A stretch of 64,000 nt of DNA from Rhizobium sp. Leaf306 (GTDB lineage: Bacteria; Pseudomonadota; Alphaproteobacteria; Rhizobiales; Rhizobiaceae), in the NCBI RefSeq assembly GCF_001423425.1, contig NZ_LMNX01000001.1, positions 1,198,970-1,262,969 of the forward strand. Reading direction: 5' to 3'. Numbering within the stretch: the stretch's first letter is position 1; each line of letters starts with the position of its first letter. Made by a program: the position numbers and the translations under genes. This document shows, in pieces, positions 57,450 through 64,000 of this stretch. The notes beneath the pieces are model-generated. The model did no database searches. It worked only from the letters and a program-made list of their open reading frames with translations, and had not been told where the DNA came from.

Positions 57450-57570
57450 CCTAGATAACGATCATCCGATTGCTGATGTCGACCACGGATGAACTGGCGA
57501 CGAAGCGTTTGGACACCCCTGGCTGGACCGGGGAAGGAAGCGGGGATCAAGCCCCGCTTTTCTGTTTTCG
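57450..57570 (+). ncRNA. Candidate small RNA with terminator, 5' of the AEC gene
   Basis: In the 349-bp gap between adenosine kinase and the transporter, the plus strand can form CATCCG/CGGATG (57463-57491), CCCC/GGGG (57516-57533) and a terminator AAGCGGGG/CCCCGCTT (57538-57559) followed by TTCTGTTTTC. No plus-strand gene lies upstream, so the terminator implies a transcript of about 100 nt. CTAGAT at 57451 may be the -10 box; no good -35 is seen. It could instead be an attenuator for the transporter gene. I cannot assign it to a known family. Confidence 0.55.
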
Positions 57571-57664
57571 GCTTTCGCCTGCAACGGGTTTGCGCCCGAC
57601 GCATTTGTCGTTCAGCCAGATCTGCGCTAGACGCAGATAACAGTCTCCTCCGAAAGCCGCCTCC

Positions 57665-58609
57665 GTGTCGTCAGTCTTCGCCAATGTGCTGCCCGTCTTC
57701 ATCCTGATCCTGATGGGCTGGCTCGCCGCCAAAACCGGGCTTTTGAAGGCCGAAACCGGTGACGCGCTGGGGGAATACGTCTTCAAGATCGCGGTTCCGA
57801 TGCTGATCTTCCGGACGGTTGCGGACGCCCATTTTGGCGGCGTCTCTCCCTTCGGGCTGTGGAGCGCCTATTTCATTGCCGTTGCCGTCACATGGACGAC
57901 CGGGCATCTGATGGCCACGCGGTTCTTCGCACGGGATGCCAAGGTCGGCGTCATCGCGGGCATGTCGAGTGCGTTTGCCAACAACATCTTCATCGGCCTG
58001 CCGTTGATCGATCACATGGTTGGCAAGGAAGGGCTTCTTGCCGTCTCGATCCTGCTCGCCATCCATCTGCCGATCATGATGATCGCCGGCTCGATCCTGA
58101 TGGAGGGGGCAACTGCGCGGGTCGACGGCACACAGAAGCGCACGCTTTCCGTGGTTCTGCGGCAGGTCGCCAGCAACCTGGTCCGCAATCCGCTCGTGAT
58201 CGCGATCGCGATCGGGATACCGTTCAATCTTCTGGGCTTCTCGATCCCCACGTCCGTGCTGCCTGTCGTCAACCAGATCGCCGCCTCAGCCGGGCCGGTG
58301 GCGCTGATTTCAATCGGCATGGCGCTGACCCGTTATCCGATCCGTGGCGATATCAATCTCGCCACGGCCGTTGCAGTCCTGAAGCTTACCCTGATGCCGG
58401 CGATCGTGTTCGCCACAAGCCATGCGATCGGGCTGCCGCGGGACTGGGCGGCCGCTCTGGTTTTGACCTCTTCTGTTCCAACGGGCATCAATGCCTGGCT
58501 GATTGCCCAGCGGTTCAGGTCCGGACAAAGCCTTGCCGCCTCGACCATCAGCATCACGACAGCGTTCGGCCTTATCACCGTAAGCTTCTGGGGTTGGCTG
58601 CTGTCGTGA
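57665..58609 (+). CDS. AEC family transporter (auxin efflux carrier-like)
   Basis: 314-residue membrane protein with about ten helices in two groups, starting at GTG 57665 (SSVFANVLPVFILILMGW). The conserved SSAFANNIFIGLPL and the C-terminal SSVPTGINAWLIAQRF loop fit the family. Members export or import carboxylates or malonate-like compounds; substrate unknown. No strong ribosome site is visible. Confidence 0.88.
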   Translation: MSSVFANVLPVFILILMGWLAAKTGLLKAETGDALGEYVFKIAVPMLIFRTVADAHFGGVSPFGLWSAYFIAVAVTWTTGHLMATRFFARDAKVGVIAGMSSAFANNIFIGLPLIDHMVGKEGLLAVSILLAIHLPIMMIAGSILMEGATARVDGTQKRTLSVVLRQVASNLVRNPLVIAIAIGIPFNLLGFSIPTSVLPVVNQIAASAGPVALISIGMALTRYPIRGDINLATAVAVLKLTLMPAIVFATSHAIGLPRDWAAALVLTSSVPTGINAWLIAQRFRSGQSLAASTISITTAFGLITVSFWGWLLS

Positions 58610-58634
58610 TCGGAATGTCTGCCGCCGGGTGGGA

Positions 58635-59222
58635 TCAATTCGTCGGGGCGGGAGCGGGTGCAGCGCCGGGTTCAGGCAGTGGCGCAGGGCTATCAGACTG
58701 TTCGCGGATATAAGCAAGCAGGTTGCCGCGTTCCTTGTCGTTCTTCAAGCCGGCAAAGCCCATCGCTGTCCCCTTCACGTAGGCCTTGGGCGCAACGAGG
58801 AAGTGGTTGAGGTGATCGAACGTCCAGGTCTCCGCGCCGCCCTTGGAGAAATCCTTCATGGCAGCAGAGTAGGAAAAGCCCTCATGGCTGGCGATCGGAC
58901 GGTTCACAACACCCCATAGATCGGGACCCACCTTGTTGGGGCCTCCCTTTTCAATGGAGTGACAGCTCTGACACTTCTTGAATACCGTTGCGCCGGCAGC
59001 GGCATCGGCACCCGCCATCAGCTGACCAACAGGGACAACTTCCGCGGCACCGCCACCGGCAGCCGCTTCGCCGCCGGCTGGCTCTTCCAGCGCGGCGATT
59101 GCAAATCCTTCCTTCTCAGGCGACGGCGAGTGGAAAATCCCCTCCGACGCGATCGATACGGACATCATCACGAAAACCGTGGCAAGCAATGCGCCTACCG
59201 ACATGTTTACATAGGGATTCAT
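58635..59222 (-). CDS. cycM: Membrane-anchored cytochrome c (CycM type)
   Basis: 195 residues from ATG 59222, preceded by GAGGAGAA. An N-terminal uncleaved membrane anchor ([17 protein letters not shown]) is followed by an acidic Ala/Gly linker and a class I cytochrome c domain. The heme site CQSCH is at 84-88, and the distal methionine is in GTAMGFAG. A Pro/Ala tail ends the protein. It probably carries electrons from the bc1 complex to an aa3 oxidase, as CycM does in Bradyrhizobium. Confidence 0.92.
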   Translation of the reverse strand: MNPYVNMSVGALLATVFVMMSVSIASEGIFHSPSPEKEGFAIAALEEPAGGEAAAGGGAAEVVPVGQLMAGADAAAGATVFKKCQSCHSIEKGGPNKVGPDLWGVVNRPIASHEGFSYSAAMKDFSKGGAETWTFDHLNHFLVAPKAYVKGTAMGFAGLKNDKERGNLLAYIREQSDSPAPLPEPGAAPAPAPTN

Positions 59223-59372
59223 CAGCAAATTCTCCTCACCGGCCCGCCGTCCCAAAGCAGGCACCTTGAATTTGTTTGGAAGCTATGTCTTTTGCAGAGG
59301 CCTTGCAACACGATACGCTCGTTCTGCTTGAGACTTTTTGCCACTGCACAGGCTGGATTGGAAGGTTTTACG

Positions 59373-60131
59373 ATGACTTACACGGCTTTCGACCGGACGC
59401 TCGTCCTCATTCCAGCACGAATGGCGTCGACGCGCCTTCCCGGCAAGCCGCTCGCAGACATCGCCGGCCTTCCCATGATCGTGCAGGTCGCAAAGCGCGC
59501 CGAGGAGGCCAATGTCGGTCGCATCGTCGTTGCCGTGGACCATCAGGACATTTTCGATGTGGTGAAAGCTGCAGGCTTCGAGGTGGTCATGACCCGCGAA
59601 GACCACCAGTCGGGTTCCGATCGGATCTTCGAAGCGCTGACCAAGGCGGACCCTGACGGCAAGGTGGAATACGTCATCAACGTGCAGGGCGACCTGCCGA
59701 CCGTGGAAGCCGACGTCGTGCGCGCCTCGCTCAAGCCGCTGCTGGACAGCCCGCAGACGGATATCGCCACGCTTACCGTCGAAATCACTGACGAGCATGA
59801 GAAGACCAATCCGAACGTGGTCAAGATCGTCGGTTCGCCTCTCTCGGACACGCGGCTGAAGGCGCTCTATTTTACCCGCGCCACAGCTCCTTACGGCAAC
59901 GGACCACTTTACCATCATATCGGGCTTTACGCCTACCGCCGCACTGCACTCGAGAAATTCGTGGCGCTCGGCCCTTCGGTGCTCGAAAAGCGCGAATCAC
60001 TCGAACAGCTGCGGGCACTTGAAGCCGGCATGCGCATCGATGCCGAAATCGTCGCGTCGGTGCCGCTGGGCGTCGACACGCCGGCCGACCTTGAAAAGGC
60101 ACGCGCCATCCTCTCCTCCCGCGGTTTGTAA
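59373..60131 (+). CDS. kdsB: 3-deoxy-manno-octulosonate cytidylyltransferase
   Basis: Activates Kdo as CMP-Kdo for lipid A core synthesis. 252 residues from ATG 59373, with GGAAGG upstream. The CTP-binding loop is [17 protein letters not shown], and [12 protein letters not shown] contains a catalytic Asp; SGSDRIFEA is typical. It is 12 bp upstream of pheA. Confidence 0.96.
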   Translation: MTYTAFDRTLVLIPARMASTRLPGKPLADIAGLPMIVQVAKRAEEANVGRIVVAVDHQDIFDVVKAAGFEVVMTREDHQSGSDRIFEALTKADPDGKVEYVINVQGDLPTVEADVVRASLKPLLDSPQTDIATLTVEITDEHEKTNPNVVKIVGSPLSDTRLKALYFTRATAPYGNGPLYHHIGLYAYRRTALEKFVALGPSVLEKRESLEQLRALEAGMRIDAEIVASVPLGVDTPADLEKARAILSSRGL

Positions 60132-60143
60132 CGGATCAGCCTC

Positions 60144-61007
60144 ATGAATGCCTCGACCAACCGCATTTCCTTCCAGGGCGAATTCGGCGCCAATTCCGAT
60201 ATGGCGTCCAGGGACATGTTTCCGGATATGGAACCCCTGCCCTGCCCGACCTTCGAGGATGCGTTCCAGGCGCTGGAAAACGGCGATTCGGATCTCGCGA
60301 TGATCCCGATCGAAAACACCATCGCCGGCCGTGTTGCCGACATTCACTACCTGCTGCCGGAATCGCGTCTGCATATCGTCGGCGAATATTTCATGCCGAT
60401 CCGGTTCCAGCTGATGGTGCTGCCGGGTGTGGAGCGCGAGGAGATCCGCACCGTCCACAGCCATATCCACGCGCTTGGCCAGTGCCGCAAGATCATCCGC
60501 GCCAATGGCTGGAAGGCCGTTGTTGCCGGCGACACGGCGGGTGCTGCGAAACTCGTTTCCGAAAAGGGCGACCGCTCGATGGCGGCCCTTGCGCCACGGC
60601 TTGCGGCCAGTCTCTACGGGCTCGACATTCTGGCTGAGAATGTCGAGGACACGGAAAACAATGTCACACGGTTCGTGGTCCTGTCGCGCGACGAGAAGTG
60701 GGTGCAGCGCAACGAGGCCGACGACGTGATCGTCACCACCTTCGTGTTCAACGTGCGCAACATTCCGGCTGCGCTCTACAAGGCGATGGGTGGATTTGCC
60801 ACCAACGGCATCAACATGACGAAGCTCGAAAGCTATCAGCTGGGCGGCAAGTTCGTGGCGACGCAGTTCTACGCGGATATCGAGGGGCATCCGGACGATG
60901 CCCCTGTGCGCCGTGCGCTCGAAGAACTGCGGTTCTTCTCCGAGAAAGTCCGCATCCTCGGAACCTACAAGGGTCATCCGATGCGCGGCGCGCTGCAGAA
61001 AGGCTGA
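60144..61007 (+). CDS. pheA: Prephenate dehydratase
   Basis: Monofunctional enzyme of phenylalanine synthesis (prephenate to phenylpyruvate), 287 residues. The catalytic domain begins ISFQGEFGANSDMA and contains TRF at 175-177. The C-terminal ACT domain (about 200-275) has a changed phenylalanine-binding motif: ESYQ instead of the classical ESRP. Follows kdsB in the same direction. Confidence 0.96.
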   Translation: MNASTNRISFQGEFGANSDMASRDMFPDMEPLPCPTFEDAFQALENGDSDLAMIPIENTIAGRVADIHYLLPESRLHIVGEYFMPIRFQLMVLPGVEREEIRTVHSHIHALGQCRKIIRANGWKAVVAGDTAGAAKLVSEKGDRSMAALAPRLAASLYGLDILAENVEDTENNVTRFVVLSRDEKWVQRNEADDVIVTTFVFNVRNIPAALYKAMGGFATNGINMTKLESYQLGGKFVATQFYADIEGHPDDAPVRRALEELRFFSEKVRILGTYKGHPMRGALQKG

Positions 61008-61025
61008 CGGGCGGAAGCGCTCCTT

Positions 61026-61982
61026 TCAGCGCTTCCAGTCGATCCAGTCGCGCATCAGCCGATAGGCAATCGCTCCCTTGGCGGGGCCGAACGGCTTGTC
61101 ATCCGGGCCTGCCTCCAGCATCGCCTGCACCTCGGCGCGCGAAAACCAGCGAACGTCAGACATTTCGTGGGCATCGATGGTGATCTCCGTCGACGTCGCC
61201 TCGGCGAAACAGCCGATCATCAGCGAATGCGGCATCGGCCAGGGCTGCGATGCGTGATAGCGCACGCGTCCGATCTCGATCGCCGATTCCTCGACGGTTT
61301 CACGTCTGACGGCCTGTTCGATCGTTTCGCCGGGTTCGACGAAGCCAGCCAGGCAGGAATACATACCCTCCTGGAAATGATGGCTGCGTCCGAGCAGGCA
61401 GCGGTCGTTTTCCTCATCGATCGTCATCATGATGACGACGGGGTCGGTGCGCGGAAACATCATGTGCTGACACTTCGTGCAGACGCGCTTGTAGCCGCCG
61501 ATCTTCATTTCGGTGGGCGAGCCGCATTTGCCGCAGAAGATATTGGCGGCATTCCAGTTGAGCAAGGACACGGCCTGGGCGACCTCGCCCTGAAGCTCGT
61601 CATCGAGCAGGCCTTCACGGAAAAGAGCTCGCGCCTCGGTCGGCTTGTAATGGCTTGCAAGCTCTTCATCGGCGATCGTGACCGGGACGGCGACGCGCGG
61701 CTCGCCGTTCTGGTGATGGCCGAGCAGCACGGCCCGGTCGAAATCCGGCTTCAGCTCCGCCAGCTCGTAAGCCGCAAACAGCGGATCGAGGATCTGGCCG
61801 TCGTGCTTCAGAATGACCCGGCTGCCGGAGAAGGCGAGGATATGGGTGCCATCGACGGACAGCGCCTTCTCGATGCAGTCGTCTTCCCGGTTTTCCGCCT
61901 GCCGGTCGAGCTTGTTGCCGGAGAACGCCGTGAGGCTGCTGGGGTCGGGATGGGGTGTATCGGTATCGAATATGCTGCTCAT
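61026..61982 (-). CDS. nudC: NADH/NAD pyrophosphatase NudC
   Basis: 318-residue Nudix hydrolase that cleaves NADH and can remove NAD caps from RNA. The zinc ribbon is CGKCGSPTEM with VCTKCQHMMF. The Nudix box is GFVEPGETIEQAVRRETVEE, followed by SQPWPMPHSLM, the NudC-specific motif. It overlaps the HIT gene by 4 nt. Confidence 0.95.
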   Translation of the reverse strand: MSSIFDTDTPHPDPSSLTAFSGNKLDRQAENREDDCIEKALSVDGTHILAFSGSRVILKHDGQILDPLFAAYELAELKPDFDRAVLLGHHQNGEPRVAVPVTIADEELASHYKPTEARALFREGLLDDELQGEVAQAVSLLNWNAANIFCGKCGSPTEMKIGGYKRVCTKCQHMMFPRTDPVVIMMTIDEENDRCLLGRSHHFQEGMYSCLAGFVEPGETIEQAVRRETVEESAIEIGRVRYHASQPWPMPHSLMIGCFAEATSTEITIDAHEMSDVRWFSRAEVQAMLEAGPDDKPFGPAKGAIAYRLMRDWIDWKR

Positions 61983-62389
61983 CGGGAAAGCTTTTCCATC
62001 AGTCTGTTCATCAGGGCCTGCATCTTTTCGCCATCATACGGTTCTGCGGATCCGTAGCCCCAGATCGGGCCCGGCCAGTTCGCATCGCCTTCGAAGCGGG
62101 CAATCACATGAACATGGAGCTGCCGGACGATGTTGCCAAGCGCACCGACATTAATCTTGGTCGCGCCCGTTATCGCATTCAAGGCGGCCGCAACATGATT
62201 GACCTCGGCCGACAGGAGCGCCTGATCGGCCTCCGAAAGCTCGAAAATCTCGGTCATGTCGGCCCGCTGCGGCACCATGACAAGCCACGGCCAGCGGCTG
62301 TCATTCTGGATCCGCAGCTGACAGAGATCGAGGGTGGCGATGAGATCGGAGTCCCGCGCAATGCGCCCGTCCAGTTCGAACTCGCTCAA
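61979..62389 (-). CDS. HIT-family nucleotide hydrolase-like protein
   Basis: 136 residues. The histidine triad is RQLHVHVIAR: the first His of the usual HxHxH is Gln90, while His92 (catalytic position) and His94 remain. The N-terminal SRWPWLVMVPQR is typical of this alphaproteobacterial subgroup. Substrate unknown; relatives hydrolyse nucleoside phosphoramidates or dinucleotides. Coupled to nudC by an ATGA overlap. Confidence 0.88.
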   Translation of the reverse strand: MSEFELDGRIARDSDLIATLDLCQLRIQNDSRWPWLVMVPQRADMTEIFELSEADQALLSAEVNHVAAALNAITGATKINVGALGNIVRQLHVHVIARFEGDANWPGPIWGYGSAEPYDGEKMQALMNRLMEKLSR

Positions 62390-62438
62390 GCATTCCTCCT
62401 AAATTTTTTTATCTGGTCGTAGTTTTTTACAGGCTTGG

Positions 62439-62467
62439 CTTGCATTTGGAAGCGTTATTGACGATAT
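62439..62467 (+). promoter_or_regulatory. Sigma-70 promoter of the SRP RNA gene
   Basis: CTTGCA, 17 bp, CGATAT, ending 5 bp before the RNA 5' end. Good fit to the rhizobial housekeeping consensus (CTTGAC/CTATAT). Confidence 0.68.
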
Positions 62468-62471
62468 GAGC

Positions 62472-62573
62472 GGTGGGAGGTTGGTGGTGGACGAGCCACT
62501 CGCCAACCGGGTCAGGTCCGGAAGGAAGCAGCCCTAACGAGCCAGGCACGGGTCGCCGTGCCAGCCTCCCACC
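62472..62573 (+). ncRNA. ffs: Signal recognition particle RNA (small bacterial type)
   Basis: About 102 nt. GGTGGGAGG at the 5' end pairs with CCTCCCACC at the 3' end, and the conserved apical domain with GGTCAGGTCCGGAAGGAAGC forms the GGAA tetraloop and the Ffh-binding symmetric loop. It directs Ffh to nascent membrane proteins. Position just upstream of dnaX is usual in this group. Confidence 0.96.
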
Positions 62574-62648
62574 CTCTCATCTTGGTCAGCATCCGGCGCG
62601 CTCAGTCTCTGACGGCCGGAATGGCCCGTACAGGCTGGCAGGATTTTC

Positions 62649-64000
62649 ATGAGCGACGACGGGCCGACATATTCCAGCAACCCGACTGCGCCCACGCCTT
62701 CCGGCAGTGGCTACCGGGTTCTCGCCCGCAAATACCGTCCCAAGGATTTTTCCGACCTGATGGTCGGCCAGGAGCCGATGGTGAGAACACTCACCAACGC
62801 CTTCGAGACCGGCCGCATCGCCCAGGCCTATATGCTGACCGGTGTGCGCGGTGTCGGCAAAACCACGACTGCCCGCATTCTGGCGCGTGCGCTCAATTAC
62901 AAGACCGCCGAGATCGACCGCCCGACGATCGATCTGCGTATCCCCGGCGAACACTGCCAGGCGATCATGGAAGGTCGGCATGTCGATGTCATCGAGATGG
63001 ACGCAGCCTCGCACACCGGCATCGACGATATCAGAGAGATCATCGAGCAGGTGCGCTATCGGCCTGTCTCGGCGCGCTACAAAGTCTACATCATCGACGA
63101 AGTGCACATGCTCTCCACGCAGGCCTTCAACGGCCTGCTGAAGACGCTGGAAGAGCCGCCGGAGCATGTGAAGTTCATCTTCGCGACGACGGAAATCCGC
63201 AAGGTGCCGATTACCGTCCTGTCGCGCTGCCAGCGCTTTGACCTCCGCCGGATCAGTGCTGCCGATCTCGTCGGCCTGTTCACGACCATCCTCGAAAAGG
63301 AAGGTATTCCGGCCGAGACCGAGGCACTGTCGATGATCGCGCGCGCGGCTGAAGGCTCCGCTCGCGACGGACTGTCCCTTCTCGACCAGGCGATTGCCCA
63401 TGGCGCAGGCCATGTGGTGGCCGATACCGTGCGCGGCATGCTTGGCCTTGCCGACCGCGCCCGCATCGTCGATCTGTTCGAACAGATCGTGCAGGGCGAC
63501 GTGACGGCTGCCCTTTCCGAATTCACCGCACAATACGAGGCCGGCGCCAACCCTGTCGTGGTTCTGACCGACCTTGCGGACTTCACCCATCTCGTCACGC
63601 GCTTCAAATATATCCCGGAAGCGGCGGACGATCCTTCGCTGAGCGAAGTCGAGCGTGTGCGCGGTCGCGAATTTTCCGAGACGATCGCCGTCAGCACCCT
63701 GTCGCGGATCTGGCAGATGCTGCTCAAGGGCATTCCGGAAGCGGAGAACTCTTCCCGCCCCGCCGGTGCCGCCGAAATGGTGCTGATCCGCCTGACCCAT
63801 GCCGCCCACCTTCCCTCGCCGGAAGACGCTGCGCGTCGGCTTGCCGACCTTTCCGGTGGCGATGGCCAGCGCGGCGCGCCCAATGGGAATGGCGGCGGCA
63901 ATGGCGCAGGCCAGACTTCGTCATCGCAGCCGCCGGTCAATGCCCGCGGGATCGATATGCAGTCGCAGCGTATGCCGTCAGGCGGACCGACCGCGATGCT
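62649..64000 (+). CDS. dnaX: DNA polymerase III gamma/tau subunit (3' end beyond window)
   Basis: Clamp-loader ATPase; 450 residues visible, truncated by the right edge. ATG 62649 begins MSDDGPTYSS, then YRVLARKYRPKDFSDLMVGQE. The Walker A is GVRGVGKTTTAR, the Walker B IIDEVHMLS, and the SRC motif LSRCQRF. The zinc-binding cysteines of Escherichia coli DnaX are missing: only one Cys (GEHCQAIMEGRH) remains, as is common in alphaproteobacteria. Domain III follows, and a Gly/Asn-rich linker begins near residue 410. Confidence 0.96.
   Translation, partial: MSDDGPTYSSNPTAPTPSGSGYRVLARKYRPKDFSDLMVGQEPMVRTLTNAFETGRIAQAYMLTGVRGVGKTTTARILARALNYKTAEIDRPTIDLRIPGEHCQAIMEGRHVDVIEMDAASHTGIDDIREIIEQVRYRPVSARYKVYIIDEVHMLSTQAFNGLLKTLEEPPEHVKFIFATTEIRKVPITVLSRCQRFDLRRISAADLVGLFTTILEKEGIPAETEALSMIARAAEGSARDGLSLLDQAIAHGAGHVVADTVRGMLGLADRARIVDLFEQIVQGDVTAALSEFTAQYEAGANPVVVLTDLADFTHLVTRFKYIPEAADDPSLSEVERVRGREFSETIAVSTLSRIWQMLLKGIPEAENSSRPAGAAEMVLIRLTHAAHLPSPEDAARRLADLSGGDGQRGAPNGNGGGNGAGQTSSSQPPVNARGIDMQSQRMPSGGPTAM

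Noticed and set aside
62586-63809. Minus-strand frame opposite dnaX
   Set aside because: dnaX is certain on the plus strand here; the antisense frame is compositional.
1-64000. CRISPR arrays, prophage, insertion sequences, toxin-antitoxin or defence islands
   Set aside because: No regularly spaced repeats, transposase, integrase, phage structural gene or known defence family was seen anywhere in the window.

Overview
The window reads as core chromosome of an alphaproteobacterium of the Rhizobiales, most likely the Rhizobium/Agrobacterium/Sinorhizobium group. This rests on the gene families and gene order (lpsL-like epimerase, yejABEF, glk-msbA-dapB-gpmA, phn cluster, polA followed by a MarR gene, dnaK-dnaJ, recF, kdsB-pheA, ffs-dnaX), high GC, EcfG-type stress promoters, a CtrA-type box, and two intergenic RNAs that look like rhizobial alpha-r family sRNAs. 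I see no insertion sequence, prophage, integrase, CRISPR array or toxin-antitoxin pair. Nearly all genes belong to well-known families and I found no convincing previously undescribed multi-gene system. The least explained material is in the gaps between genes.

Layout. 1-3433 (minus): a BMP-type nucleoside/purine ABC importer, with the permease cut by the window edge. 3684-4705: msrA and a small membrane protein. 4893-4982: tRNA-Ser(GGA). 5031-7090: a UDP-glucuronate epimerase-like gene, a lone receiver-domain protein and a glycine-zipper envelope protein. 7164-10032: pncB, a small membrane protein and a GhrA-like reductase. 10055-15958: yejABEF peptide importer. 16136-22146 (plus): mepA, mgsA, glk, an MsbA-like exporter, dapB, gpmA. 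22211-35170: phosphonate catabolism, with phnF divergent from phnGHIJKL plus a hexapeptide transferase, then phnC-D-E1-E2, a 2H phosphoesterase, phnM and phnN. 35251-40947: a small unknown protein, polA, an alpha-r7-like sRNA, a MarR regulator and an M20 peptidase. 40948-44324: CtrA-type box and possible short transcript, cspA, an alpha-r14-like sRNA, a YbaK-like deacylase and a run of five small minus-strand genes, two of them with EcfG promoters. 44565-50453: class A PBP, dnaK (RpoH promoter), dnaJ. 50607-57315: ltrA, slyX, recF, moeB-like, GNAT, a 2-hydroxyacid dehydrogenase, an SH3 protein and an adenosine kinase. 57316-64000: sRNA candidate, AEC transporter, cycM, kdsB, pheA, nudC, HIT protein, SRP RNA and the 5' part of dnaX.

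How the genes work together. The phosphonate block is the main functional unit. PhnCDE1E2 import, the PhnGHIJ core with PhnK/PhnL attaches ribose triphosphate and cleaves the C-P bond, PhnM removes pyrophosphate, and PhnN makes PRPP. No phnP is present; the 2H phosphoesterase gene is the obvious candidate to open the cyclic ribose phosphate. Control appears to be dual: tandem 11-bp Pho-box-like repeats before phnG and phnC, and an inverted repeat next to the phnG ribosome binding site that fits a PhnF operator. Four genes carry GGAAC/GTT promoters of the EcfG general stress sigma factor, dnaK has a heat-shock-type promoter, and several small RNAs with C/U-rich loops lie between genes.
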